DNA of 64,000 nucleotides from an uncultured Muribaculaceae bacterium (GCA_910579185.1 CAJTTG010000001.1:434001-498000), one strand, 5' to 3'; shown: positions 8,651 through 17,174, counted from the first letter of the stretch. The notes: a model not told the origin generated them from the letters alone. Made by a program: numbers and translations.

Positions 8651-9252
8651 CGTTGTAAAATTTTTCTTATCCAAATCGGCGTGAGCACAATATCATGGTT
8701 GAAGTCGTCTTCCGACACGGAGTCCTTTATTATATTTTTTATTTTGGCTATTTGCTCTTCAGTGATAGATCTCTCCCCTATTTCGCGCATCGCCATAATT
8801 GCCAACTGCATTATTTTGGACTGATAGGCAAAGTTGCTAAGGTCATTGCTATGACGGAATATGATGCTTTTTCCTGCTCCAAACTTCACCTGGCGTGCCG
8901 AACCGTCTGTGATATATACAATGTTGGTTGGGACCTGTGTGGAAAGCCCCAAACGGTTGAGTGCATATATTCCCGTTGGAATAATCCGAGCTTTATCTCT
9001 GTCCGCAATCCGTTGTGCAACCGCATCAAGAGATGGTTCACGAGGAGTCCCATCCCACTTGTCATACAGAGGAATGTAGTATATCCCTTTAGCAAAACGG
9101 TTCAGTTTCCCGTTTTTGCATAGGCGCGTCAAACCGGAGCGTACAGAGTCCGGAGTTCCACATAGAGTGAAATCATCCGGTATCAGGATCTTTCCGTTTT
9201 CTGTACGCTCAACAATCGCTGCCATTGCTTTGTAAGAACTGTTTTCTGCCAT
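8647..9252 (-). CDS. abiEi: AbiEi-type antitoxin / transcriptional regulator (DUF6088-like)
   Basis: The 201-residue protein starts with a winged-helix-like segment (residues 10-60) containing SVRSGLTRLCKNGKLNRFAKGIYYIP, typical of AbiEi antitoxins, followed by a domain with PTGIYALNRLGLSTQVP and ITDGSARQVKFG. In type IV systems the antitoxin neutralises the toxin without direct binding and represses its own promoter through inverted repeats. The ATG at 9252 was chosen because a -7 element lies just upstream and would exclude the longer frame. It is first in a two-gene operon with the toxin. Confidence 0.85.
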   Translation of the reverse strand: MAENSSYKAMAAIVERTENGKILIPDDFTLCGTPDSVRSGLTRLCKNGKLNRFAKGIYYIPLYDKWDGTPREPSLDAVAQRIADRDKARIIPTGIYALNRLGLSTQVPTNIVYITDGSARQVKFGAGKSIIFRHSNDLSNFAYQSKIMQLAIMAMREIGERSITEEQIAKIKNIIKDSVSEDDFNHDIVLTPIWIRKILQR

Positions 9253-9268
9253 CAGTTGTATATTTTGC

Positions 9269-9299
9269 CACAAAGTTATTATATTTTTGTGAAAAACAA
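9269..9299 (-). promoter_or_regulatory. Promoter and candidate operator of the AbiE operon
   Basis: On the minus strand TAACTTTG (9278-9271) fits the -7 consensus, with TTG at 9299-9297 (18-nt spacing). A short inverted repeat CACAAA (9269-9274) / TTTGTG (9286-9291) overlaps the -7 box and could be the antitoxin binding site. The repeat is only 6 bp, so the operator is tentative. Confidence 0.5.
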
Positions 9300-9382
9300 A
9301 AACATAAACAAGCTACTTTCTTTCCAGATAATCAAATATTTAATGATGAAACAAGTAGTATAGCCGACAAATTATGCCATGA

Positions 9383-10132
9383 TTAGCAATAAATATCTGA
9401 AATGAATTGAGATGCTTTGCGGAGCGATTCCGGGCGACCGATATCAAACCAATCAAATGGTTCAGAAGGGATGAAAGCCCTGATATCTCGCGTCTGGCAT
9501 GCCTCAACATAGAACGGAGTAATTGAAAAAACAGGGCCTTTACGACGTGCATATTCTTCCAATGATGGGAAAAGCGAGGGACTGACCACATGGATTCCAC
9601 CAAAGGCAAGAGGTCTGAGCCCCTGCGGATCAAGGCTCGATGGCCGGATCTCACCCGTGGCCATATTGCGCCAGCCTTTCATGGCAGCTCTGGAATCAAA
9701 TAGCAATCTACGTGATGATTCCCGATCCCATGCAAGGAGCGTAGCATCCGGCATTTGCTTCTCATGGAACTCAATCATCTCCGGAAGAGGTAGATCCGTC
9801 AATATATCGGCATTATGAAGCAAAACAGGCTCGCTATCGCCTAACAATGGAATAGCCTTTACCAGTCCTCCACCAGTGTCCAGCAGGCAATCGCGCTCAT
9901 CGCTGACAGATATTTCAAGGCCAAAGTTACCATTTGCCGACAAGAATTGCCTGATCATATCAGGAAAATGGTGGACATTGACCACAACCTCGCGGATTCC
10001 GACTAAACTTATGTGCTCCAGAACATGCTGCAACATCGGCTTGTCACCTACCGGGACAAGAGCTTTGGGAATCGAATCGGTCAATGGGCGGAGACGAGTG
10101 CCAAGGCCGGCAGCAAATATCATAGCTTTCAT
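9383..10132 (-). CDS. murU: Sugar-1-phosphate nucleotidyltransferase, MurU-like
   Basis: The 249-residue protein opens with MIFAAGLGTRLRPLTDSIPKALVPV, the nucleotide-binding loop of NDP-sugar pyrophosphorylases, followed by DKPMLQHVLEH. Further blocks include LLHNADILTDLPL (metal-binding Asp region) and PFYVEA near the end. The size and short single domain fit MurU, which makes UDP-MurNAc from MurNAc-1-phosphate. The ATGA overlap with the upstream AmgK-like kinase gene gives the main reason for preferring MurU over a mannose-1-phosphate guanylyltransferase. Substrate remains inference. Confidence 0.75.
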   Translation of the reverse strand: MKAMIFAAGLGTRLRPLTDSIPKALVPVGDKPMLQHVLEHISLVGIREVVVNVHHFPDMIRQFLSANGNFGLEISVSDERDCLLDTGGGLVKAIPLLGDSEPVLLHNADILTDLPLPEMIEFHEKQMPDATLLAWDRESSRRLLFDSRAAMKGWRNMATGEIRPSSLDPQGLRPLAFGGIHVVSPSLFPSLEEYARRKGPVFSITPFYVEACQTRDIRAFIPSEPFDWFDIGRPESLRKASQFISDIYC

Positions 10133-11550
10133 CTGGCTTCAAATTTTTCGGTTATGGATTGTTCCCTATGGATCAGAGTCACTTCCACTCCAAATCGGTC
10201 GCTCAGATGCCCGGCCATGTGCTCAGCGCAATATACAGATCGATGGCGTCCACCTGTACAGCCGAAGCATACCATAAGATCAGAAAATCCACGACGCAGA
10301 TAACATTCCACTGAAGAATCAACCAAAGCATAGCAATGATCAAGGAATTGCTGAATCTCGCCCCGTTGTTCAAGAAAATCGATCACAGGTTTATCCCGAC
10401 CGGTCAAAGGTTTATACTCATCATATCGACCTGGATTATGCATTCCACGACAATCAAAGACAAAACCACCGCCATTACCGGTCATATCCTCCGGAATACC
10501 ACGTTTATATGAAAAGCTCATCACCTTCACGATCAATGAGTTGCGAGGGGCAGCAGGAGAAAAATCAGGTGACTGCGCCACACGACGAAGCAGATCGAGC
10601 AGATAGGGAGTAAAATCGCCTCCACAGGCAGATTCAACCATTTCAACCGCCTCGCTAAGATTTGCAACGGCCGCCGGTATACACTCCAAAAACATAGCCT
10701 TGCGCTCAAACAGTCCTCGGAATCCATAAGCTCCAAGCACCTGAAGCGTCCGGAACAAGACCATGACAGCAAGACGGCGATCAAAGCCGATAATCTCATG
10801 CCCGATCAAAGACTCCGCCGCATCACGATAAACAGCAGCATACTTCATGCGCTGACTCTTCGACAAGCCGGCTCTCGCCTGCCATAACGACGCTGCCAGA
10901 TCGTAAAGGCCATCCCCCATACGTGCACCCTGAAAGTCGATCACATAGGGACGACCATCACAGACCATCACATTACGGGATTGGAAATCGCGCAGAATGA
11001 GTGTTGAATCCGGATTTTCAGACGCAAAGGCAGCCAAAGTTTCAAAATCATCTTCAAGACGATCCTCATCAAATGGCAGACCACACAATTTCAGGAACGA
11101 ATACTTGAAATAGTTAAGATCCCACATGGCTGCACGCTTATCCATTGCCCCACGTGGAAAACACTTTGATGCATCAACCGTATATCCAAAATGAAATCGA
11201 GGAAGCACACGCATCAGTTCCACGAACATATCATCTACAACAGCATGCTCCACCCCATGGGCGCGAATCAACGAATAAAGCGATGTGTCACCCAAATCTG
11301 ACTGAAGATACGACATCCGATCCTCAGAAACCGCAAGGATATGTGGAACGGTCAACCCTCGATCGGAAAACAAACGCGAAAAATATATAAACGCCTCATT
11401 TTCTTTTCGCGATTCACCTATAGTCGCAATGACCGACGGATCTCCGTAAAGCCGAAAGTACCGCCGTCCGGATCCGGCGGAAGACAATGCCGTGGTTCGT
11501 TCAGGATCGTGGCCGTAAAGAGAATTATAAAGTTGATTCAAGTAGTCCAT
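10129..11550 (-). CDS. AmgK-like amino-sugar kinase fused to RapZ C-terminal domain
   Basis: The 473-residue protein has two parts. Residues ~1-330 form an aminoglycoside-phosphotransferase fold, with LRDFQSRNVMV (catalytic Asp) and VIDFQGARMGDGLYDLA (metal-binding Asp), as in AmgK, the anomeric MurNAc/GlcNAc kinase. Residues ~337-473 match the RapZ C-terminal domain: SFSYKRGIP, FVFDCRGMHNP, PLTGRDKPV, and the GCTGGRHRSVY loop near 430-440. In E. coli that domain binds glucosamine-6-phosphate and a small RNA; RapZ's own N-terminal P-loop domain is missing here. The ATG at 11550 is used because the -7 element at 11582-11575 lies downstream of any longer start. Co-translated with the MurU-like gene. 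Confidence 0.85.
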   Translation of the reverse strand: MDYLNQLYNSLYGHDPERTTALSSAGSGRRYFRLYGDPSVIATIGESRKENEAFIYFSRLFSDRGLTVPHILAVSEDRMSYLQSDLGDTSLYSLIRAHGVEHAVVDDMFVELMRVLPRFHFGYTVDASKCFPRGAMDKRAAMWDLNYFKYSFLKLCGLPFDEDRLEDDFETLAAFASENPDSTLILRDFQSRNVMVCDGRPYVIDFQGARMGDGLYDLAASLWQARAGLSKSQRMKYAAVYRDAAESLIGHEIIGFDRRLAVMVLFRTLQVLGAYGFRGLFERKAMFLECIPAAVANLSEAVEMVESACGGDFTPYLLDLLRRVAQSPDFSPAAPRNSLIVKVMSFSYKRGIPEDMTGNGGGFVFDCRGMHNPGRYDEYKPLTGRDKPVIDFLEQRGEIQQFLDHCYALVDSSVECYLRRGFSDLMVCFGCTGGRHRSVYCAEHMAGHLSDRFGVEVTLIHREQSITEKFEAR

Positions 11551-11574
11551 ATAAACAATATCTGTCTTATTATA

Positions 11575-11614
11575 CAAAAGTACATAAAAAATCCGTGGGA
11601 TTTGTGTACTTTTG
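11575..11614. promoter_or_regulatory. Back-to-back promoters of amgK-murU and aroE forming an inverted repeat
   Basis: TACTTTTG at 11607-11614 (plus) and at 11582-11575 (minus) are -7 elements pointing outward. Together they form a perfect 10-bp inverted repeat (CAAAAGTACA / TGTACTTTTG) around a 20-bp spacer. No separate -33 elements were seen. Confidence 0.6.
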
Positions 11615-11631
11615 CTTCCAAAACATCAACC

Positions 11632-12402
11632 ATGGGATCAGACCACAGAATATACGGACTTGTAGGGAAAAAATTAGGCCACTCATTCTCACGTGACTTT
11701 TTTGGAGAAAAATTCAAAAAAGAAGGGATCAATGCCGAGTATGTCAACTACGAAATACCGACTATCAACCAATTCCCCGAGATAATCAAAGCGACTCCCG
11801 GCATCGCAGGTTTGAATGTCACCATTCCATACAAAGAATCCGTAATTCAATTTCTTGATGCCCTGGCTCCAATGGCTGCCAGAATAGGAGCGGTAAACAC
11901 GATACAGATAACACGCACTGAATCCGGAGTGAGACTGACAGGCCACAACACCGATATCATTGGTTTTACGGAAAGCATAAGGCCTCATCTTGTGAAACCA
12001 CACAGAAAAGCACTTATGCTCGGCAGCGGAGGCGCGGCCAAAGCCATGCGGGCAGGCCTTGAAACGCTCGGGCTGACTATTGAAAGCGTGTCCCGTCATG
12101 CCGGACAATCGGACTACACATACGAAGATCTCACACCGGAGATCATACAAGAACATACTGTTATTGTTAACGCCACTCCACTTGGAATGTGGCCTGAAAC
12201 AGAAACCGCGCCGGATATACCCTATGGTGCAATCGGCCCGGAACACGTGATTTTTGATGCTGTCTATAATCCAGATCCTACACTATTCCTAAAAAAATGT
12301 CAGGAACAGGGAGCTGACGTCATAAGCGGCATCGGTATGCTACATGGTCAAGCCATAGCCGCATGGAAAATATGGAATGGAAAAACCTTGATCAGTGAAT
12401 AA
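11632..12402 (+). CDS. aroE: Shikimate dehydrogenase
   Basis: The 256-residue protein begins YGLVGKKLGHSFS, the shikimate-binding segment, and continues with GLNVTIPYKE (catalytic Lys), IGAVNTI, GHNTDIIGF, the NADP-binding loop MLGSGGAAKA, VNATPLGM and ISGIGMLHGQ. It reduces 3-dehydroshikimate to shikimate in aromatic amino acid synthesis. The frame is open for ~290 nt upstream, but the ATG at 11632 sits 17 bp after a -7 element and gives the standard length. Confidence 0.97.
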   Translation: MGSDHRIYGLVGKKLGHSFSRDFFGEKFKKEGINAEYVNYEIPTINQFPEIIKATPGIAGLNVTIPYKESVIQFLDALAPMAARIGAVNTIQITRTESGVRLTGHNTDIIGFTESIRPHLVKPHRKALMLGSGGAAKAMRAGLETLGLTIESVSRHAGQSDYTYEDLTPEIIQEHTVIVNATPLGMWPETETAPDIPYGAIGPEHVIFDAVYNPDPTLFLKKCQEQGADVISGIGMLHGQAIAAWKIWNGKTLISE

Positions 12403-14443
12403 AGGACTCAGGAAGATAACCGCCTATGCACCGCTACTTCCTCTGACCATATCCTATGCCACAGGAATAATTGCCGGGACGTACATCCAATCCATATGGA
12501 TGTTAGCGATCATGACTATTCTTGCGGCCATCGCAACCATACTCAAACGCTATCAGGCAGCCGCATGGATCGTGGCATTCGGACTCGGAGCAATAAATAT
12601 GTCGACCAATATTCCCGACTCCGCATACCTGGATCAGATTACCGACTCACCAAGAACATACAGAGCCGACATACTGTCTGTAGCCAATAATGACAACTCA
12701 CAGTCAGCCATTATAGAACTTAACGAAGCCGGCGTTTCCTCCGCCAATCTCAGACCAATCCGTAGAATACGCGCACAGATCACAATCCCGACATTTGAAT
12801 TTGATCTCAAAATCGGCGATATCATTGTCTTCAAAGGACAATGCATGCCACTGAAATCCCGTACAGATCTCCCGGATGAGAATGACATGGACCGCTATCT
12901 GCACAAAAAATTCATTGAGATCCGCGCATTTATCCCACCGGAAGATATTCTTGAAGCACATCCATCCGGAGGTATCAAATCAAAAGCGACACAGATCAGA
13001 GAACAGCTTAAAGAATTACTCTACCGCAGCCAACTATCATCCGGAACAAAAGAATTCCTGAACACGACTTTGCTGGGCGATTCATCAGACCTATCCGCAG
13101 AGACAAGGTCAGCATTCACAGCCTCAGGCCTCTCCCATATCCTCGCCCTAAGCGGACTGCATGTGGGACTTATCGCCATATTCATATCCATCGCACTATG
13201 GCCTGTTTCTATCGCCACCGGAGATAAACGTCCGGCAATGATTATGACTATCATCATTCTCTGGGGTTACGCCATCATCACCGGTCTAAGTCCATCCGTA
13301 ACCCGAGCTGTCATCATGACTACCATATATCTGACAGGGCGAATACTTCAACGCCGGACATTTGCCCTAAACTCACTTATGGCAGCAGCACTGCTGATAC
13401 TCATATTCGCCCCTGAAGATCTATTCAAAATAGGATTCCAACTTTCATTCACCGCCGTGCTATCAATAATTTTGTTCGGCGAAAGAATAAACCCCATCGG
13501 ACGGAATCATCCGCTCGCCTACCCCATAGCAAACTATATTGCAATCTCCATTTCAGCCATGCTCGGCACAGCCTTAATCTCGGCATATTATTTCCATACT
13601 ATGCCGGTGCTGTTCATCTTATCGAACATGCTGACAGCAATCCTGCTGCCATTCATAATCGCCGGTGGATTGATCGTACTGCTATTATCGGCAACAGGAA
13701 TATCCCTGGTTTTTATATGCAATATGACAAACGGACTATACAACATCCTGTCGTCGACAGCAAACATTATAGCAGAAATACCGGGTGCAACAATAACCGG
13801 CATATACTTCCCAGCCTGGATAATAGCAATATATGCAGTGTGGCTGATTACGTTCCATCTGTTTCTCAAACACAACAATTTAAAAACAGGGTTATTAACC
13901 ACCTCCGTTGCCATTTGCGTCATTGCCTCAATGGCTCTACAACCGAAAATCAACAGATCTCCACGTCTATATCTCGCTCGAGAGACATACCGCACCGACC
14001 TGATAATAGACAATGGAACCGATACCCTGAACATATTCAGCACCCTGACAACAGAACCAATAACCGTAGCAACATCCTCCCAAAGAAAATATTCAGACTA
14101 CATGGGCAAACGCGGTATCAAACAAATGAATATATTGCCAAAGCAAAAGACCGCCGGTCAATTGTTCCAATCTGAGGACAACTATATACAATTCGGGAGT
14201 CAAACAATAGCATTGGCCGGTAGAGATATTCCTGAAAGGACAAGAAAATGCAATTACATCATAGTGTGCCGCGGATATATGGGAAATATCGAGGAACTAA
14301 CCGACAGATTCCAGCCCGACACAATCATACTGAGTCACGACCTACACATACGTCGCTCACAAAACTACCGCAAAGAATGCACTGAACTTGAGATCCCGGT
14401 TATAGATATGAGAGAACAAGGATGGTCGGTCGGAGCTCATTAG
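12395..14443 (+). CDS. comEC: ComEC/Rec2-family membrane protein
   Basis: The 682-residue protein has an N-terminal pair of helices, a soluble domain (about 60-200) and a Competence domain with many helices, including FTASGLSHILALSGLHVGLIA near residue 250 and IITGLSPSVTRAVIM. ComEC forms the inner-membrane channel for single-stranded DNA uptake. The C-terminal part (about 520-682) is short and lacks the HxHxDH metal site of the metallo-beta-lactamase-like domain found in many homologs. The start is GTG, overlapping the aroE stop by 8 nt, so translation is probably coupled. Whether it supports competence here is unknown. Confidence 0.88.
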   Translation: MNKGLRKITAYAPLLPLTISYATGIIAGTYIQSIWMLAIMTILAAIATILKRYQAAAWIVAFGLGAINMSTNIPDSAYLDQITDSPRTYRADILSVANNDNSQSAIIELNEAGVSSANLRPIRRIRAQITIPTFEFDLKIGDIIVFKGQCMPLKSRTDLPDENDMDRYLHKKFIEIRAFIPPEDILEAHPSGGIKSKATQIREQLKELLYRSQLSSGTKEFLNTTLLGDSSDLSAETRSAFTASGLSHILALSGLHVGLIAIFISIALWPVSIATGDKRPAMIMTIIILWGYAIITGLSPSVTRAVIMTTIYLTGRILQRRTFALNSLMAAALLILIFAPEDLFKIGFQLSFTAVLSIILFGERINPIGRNHPLAYPIANYIAISISAMLGTALISAYYFHTMPVLFILSNMLTAILLPFIIAGGLIVLLLSATGISLVFICNMTNGLYNILSSTANIIAEIPGATITGIYFPAWIIAIYAVWLITFHLFLKHNNLKTGLLTTSVAICVIASMALQPKINRSPRLYLARETYRTDLIIDNGTDTLNIFSTLTTEPITVATSSQRKYSDYMGKRGIKQMNILPKQKTAGQLFQSEDNYIQFGSQTIALAGRDIPERTRKCNYIIVCRGYMGNIEELTDRFQPDTIILSHDLHIRRSQNYRKECTELEIPVIDMREQGWSVGAH

Positions 14444-14805
14444 CCATTCAACTGACGATATCCGATCTGAAAATATTCCCGACCGAAATCACGCGGTCGG
14501 AGAATTTCGTCGCCGGCAACAACGACATCAAGATCAATAACCACCGATTTATCGGCATGAACTCTTCCACATGCCGTTTCGTACTGCTTCATCTCCTGCT
14601 CAAAGAAGCGTAGATCAGCCACCGAACATCGTGCCACAGAATTAAAATAAACCGAATCATCCCCTAAACTGACCGAGGGAGTATTATAGACATCCGAGCA
14701 AGCGAATCCGGCATAATGATCGGATAGGAAAGCCAACGCATCCGCGATACGTTTATCACCATCCGGCATATTGCTCCCGATGCCGATATATACAACAACA
14801 GCCAT
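14440..14805 (-). CDS. folK: Short HPPK-like protein (folate pathway pyrophosphokinase family)
   Basis: The 121-residue protein starts VVVYIGIGSNM and contains DVYNTPSV, VYFNSVARC, ETACGRV and VIDLDVVVAGDEIL, matching 6-hydroxymethyl-7,8-dihydropterin pyrophosphokinase in order. It is shorter than usual (~150-160). The loop before the IDLDVV metal-binding pair has lost the usual W/G-P-R residues, and the late PH motif reads PRDF, so activity is uncertain. It overlaps the upstream phosphoesterase by one base (TAATG) and its stop overlaps the comEC stop. It could be a divergent FolK or a paralog with another role. Confidence 0.7.
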   Translation of the reverse strand: MAVVVYIGIGSNMPDGDKRIADALAFLSDHYAGFACSDVYNTPSVSLGDDSVYFNSVARCSVADLRFFEQEMKQYETACGRVHADKSVVIDLDVVVAGDEILRPRDFGREYFQIGYRQLNG

Positions 14806-15992
14806 TATTTGCGTTTCAATGTGAACAATGTGATCTCCGGTGTAGCACCAAGTCTCATAGGCATCCCCACCGTTCCGATTCCAATATTGACATAGAGCGG
14901 ATGCCGACCGGATTCATCATAATACATTCCTCCCCACGTCTTATATCTCAAAGCTGCCGGTGAAATGCCAAAAGCAGATATCTGCATGGCATGTGTATGA
15001 CCTGAAAGAGTCAGAGCGATATTCAAACTATCCTGATCGGCAATCTCCATTGACCAATGCGCCGGATTATGAGTCAGCAAAATCTTGGTAACATTGTCGG
15101 AAAGATCAGGATACGAAGCCTTAAGATCTCCATAGACAGTAAATGGAGGATCCCCTACATTCTCCACCCCTATCACGGCAATGCTATCAGATCCATGATG
15201 AATGAAAGTGTGATCATTAAGCAGCAGATTCCAACCCATACCACGTTGAATATCGATCATCTGCCGCAACGACTCTGCCTTTGTCGAATCAGAATCCCAA
15301 TCATAGTAATCGCCGTAGTCATGATTACCTAAAATAGAAATAACGCCATCGTTGGCATTCAACTCAGACAACGCTTTCGTAAAAGGATAAATCTCATCAG
15401 TTTTACGATTGACAACGTCGCCAGTGAAAACTATCAGATCAGGTTGCAGTTCATTTATGAATTCCACGAGATGTTCAATATAGGCCACATTCTCACCATA
15501 GGTTCCCACATGGAGATCGGAAATCTGCACAATGCGATAATCTTCAAAGGCCTCGGGCAACCCCGGAATCTCAACATCAAGTTTCTCCACATCAATATTG
15601 AATCTGTTGACAAGCGCACCCCACCACATTGCGCAGAACACAATTACAGCTATGATTCCTCCAACCAAAGATAAAGAACTACAGCGCGTCCCATTCCATA
15701 GACGTGGTATAGAGCCTAAAAGATCAAAAAAAACGAATATCACTTTCGGTATAAGAACGGTCATATAGCCGAACAGCACCCACATCTTCATCAGCAACAG
15801 GCCGCCGTCGCCACTTCTTGCAGGAAGCACAATACCCACTATAAGTATCAGATACAAAACCAATGCTGACCATAACTGAATCTTAGACGGACGCGCGGAA
15901 CGACATCTTTTACGGGCGATTCTATAGATATAAAAGTCGACAACCCCACTGAACAGCAGGGTCACAACCATCAGGATCAAAGGAAGTCTCAT
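14805..15992 (-). CDS. Membrane-anchored calcineurin-like metallophosphoesterase
   Basis: The 395-residue protein has four or so N-terminal transmembrane helices (residues ~1-130) and a calcineurin-like phosphoesterase domain. Metal-binding motifs are complete: QISDLHVGTYG, VFTGDVVNR, LGNHDYGDY, LLTHNPAHW and LSGHTHAMQ. The domain order resembles YkoQ/YaeI-type phosphoesterases; the substrate cannot be told from the sequence, with lipid-linked phosphates possible because of the anchor. It is followed by the HPPK-like gene with TAATG coupling and preceded closely by the acyltransferase gene. Confidence 0.88.
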   Translation of the reverse strand: MRLPLILMVVTLLFSGVVDFYIYRIARKRCRSARPSKIQLWSALVLYLILIVGIVLPARSGDGGLLLMKMWVLFGYMTVLIPKVIFVFFDLLGSIPRLWNGTRCSSLSLVGGIIAVIVFCAMWWGALVNRFNIDVEKLDVEIPGLPEAFEDYRIVQISDLHVGTYGENVAYIEHLVEFINELQPDLIVFTGDVVNRKTDEIYPFTKALSELNANDGVISILGNHDYGDYYDWDSDSTKAESLRQMIDIQRGMGWNLLLNDHTFIHHGSDSIAVIGVENVGDPPFTVYGDLKASYPDLSDNVTKILLTHNPAHWSMEIADQDSLNIALTLSGHTHAMQISAFGISPAALRYKTWGGMYYDESGRHPLYVNIGIGTVGMPMRLGATPEITLFTLKRK

Positions 15993-16001
15993 TGCTATCT
16001 A

Positions 16002-17174
16002 TTATTTCCCTACTTTCAATTTATTTACGAGCGGATTGGCATACATTTTATACATCATCTCACGCATATAGTCGCGATCAAGAGCCGACAGATCCTCTAT
16101 ATCAACCTTATTGAGCTGAGACTCAAAATAAGCTTCGACTTCCTGAACCTGAGAAGGGGTATACTCGGCAGCAAATACGTCGGTACCATTCAATTTATCG
16201 TAGGCAATGTAATTTATGGGGAATATCTTGTATCCGCCATGGATCTCATTGTCAATATTATGGCATATTGCTTTCACCAACTCTGTCTTGGGCAGATCCT
16301 GCGGAATTTTGTCCAACAGTTCATTTATGCACGACCCGATATGGAAATGCACGCGACCTTTATGGCGGAGCAAACCGGTCTCCATGCTGAGCAGATCATC
16401 ATGCTGCGACTTCTTGTATTCCGGATCAAGACGTTTCAACAGAAATTCCTTTGCCTTGAGATAGTCGTTAGGATCATATTCGTAGGAGATTGAAACCGGG
16501 ACAACATTTATCTGCTTCAGATTTTCACATAGTGATCCATCACCTGCCAATGCAAGCATTTTGACAAGACTCTCCTGCGTCAGGTCATTGGAATCCTTTG
16601 CACGCCCCTCTCGCTGAGCAATCCAGACGCTCTCCTTCTTCACACCGACAGCATAGTGGATATAACCGGAAAGCTGACGGGCAGCCTCAAGAGCCTTAGT
16701 ACGCTGAATATTTCGCTTGACAATAAAGCTTTTGTTCAACTTCACAAGATCCGTGATCCATTCGTAGATCAAAAGATTGCTTCCTATTGCCACCTCAGAG
16801 GTCGGACGACCACTACGAACCAGACAAAGATTCAAGAACGAAGCATCAAGCACGATGTCCCGATGGTTCGACATGAAAGTATATGCAGTACTCTTATCAA
16901 TATTCTCAATACCGTCGAATGTTATGCCATCCGTAGTCAATTTCTCAAGCATCTCAAGGAACGGCACCATGACCTTATGCTGAAATGTAGCTTTATCGGG
17001 TATCGACTTCAATGACTCCGAAAATTTCGGGTAATCGACATCCCTCATGACATACTTCACGGCATGTTCAAAACCGGGCTCGAGCACCAAAGCTTTCATT
17101 TTTTCTGAAAAGACGTCATCATCGAATGGCGCAATTTCACTAAAATCATATTGATCGCACATAACTATATCCAT
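16002..17174 (-). CDS. Glycerolipid acyltransferase family protein (PlsC/PlsB-like)
   Basis: The 390-residue protein has an acyltransferase core starting near residue 98: SNHRDIVLD (residues 102-110) is the catalytic block, WIAQREGRAKDSND the later phosphate-binding block in place of FPEGTR, and INVVPVSISYEYDP the fourth motif. The His-Asp spacing is five residues, not the usual four. No membrane helix is evident. It probably transfers acyl groups to a glycerol-phosphate-like or other lipid acceptor, but the substrate is inference. A second ATG at 17162 could also be the start. It ends 9 bp before the phosphoesterase gene. Confidence 0.75.
   Translation of the reverse strand: MDIVMCDQYDFSEIAPFDDDVFSEKMKALVLEPGFEHAVKYVMRDVDYPKFSESLKSIPDKATFQHKVMVPFLEMLEKLTTDGITFDGIENIDKSTAYTFMSNHRDIVLDASFLNLCLVRSGRPTSEVAIGSNLLIYEWITDLVKLNKSFIVKRNIQRTKALEAARQLSGYIHYAVGVKKESVWIAQREGRAKDSNDLTQESLVKMLALAGDGSLCENLKQINVVPVSISYEYDPNDYLKAKEFLLKRLDPEYKKSQHDDLLSMETGLLRHKGRVHFHIGSCINELLDKIPQDLPKTELVKAICHNIDNEIHGGYKIFPINYIAYDKLNGTDVFAAEYTPSQVQEVEAYFESQLNKVDIEDLSALDRDYMREMMYKMYANPLVNKLKVGK

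Noticed and set aside
7613..9252. AbiE pair as part of a larger mobile island
   Set aside because: No integrase, transposase, direct repeats or tRNA at its borders were seen; the pair stands alone.
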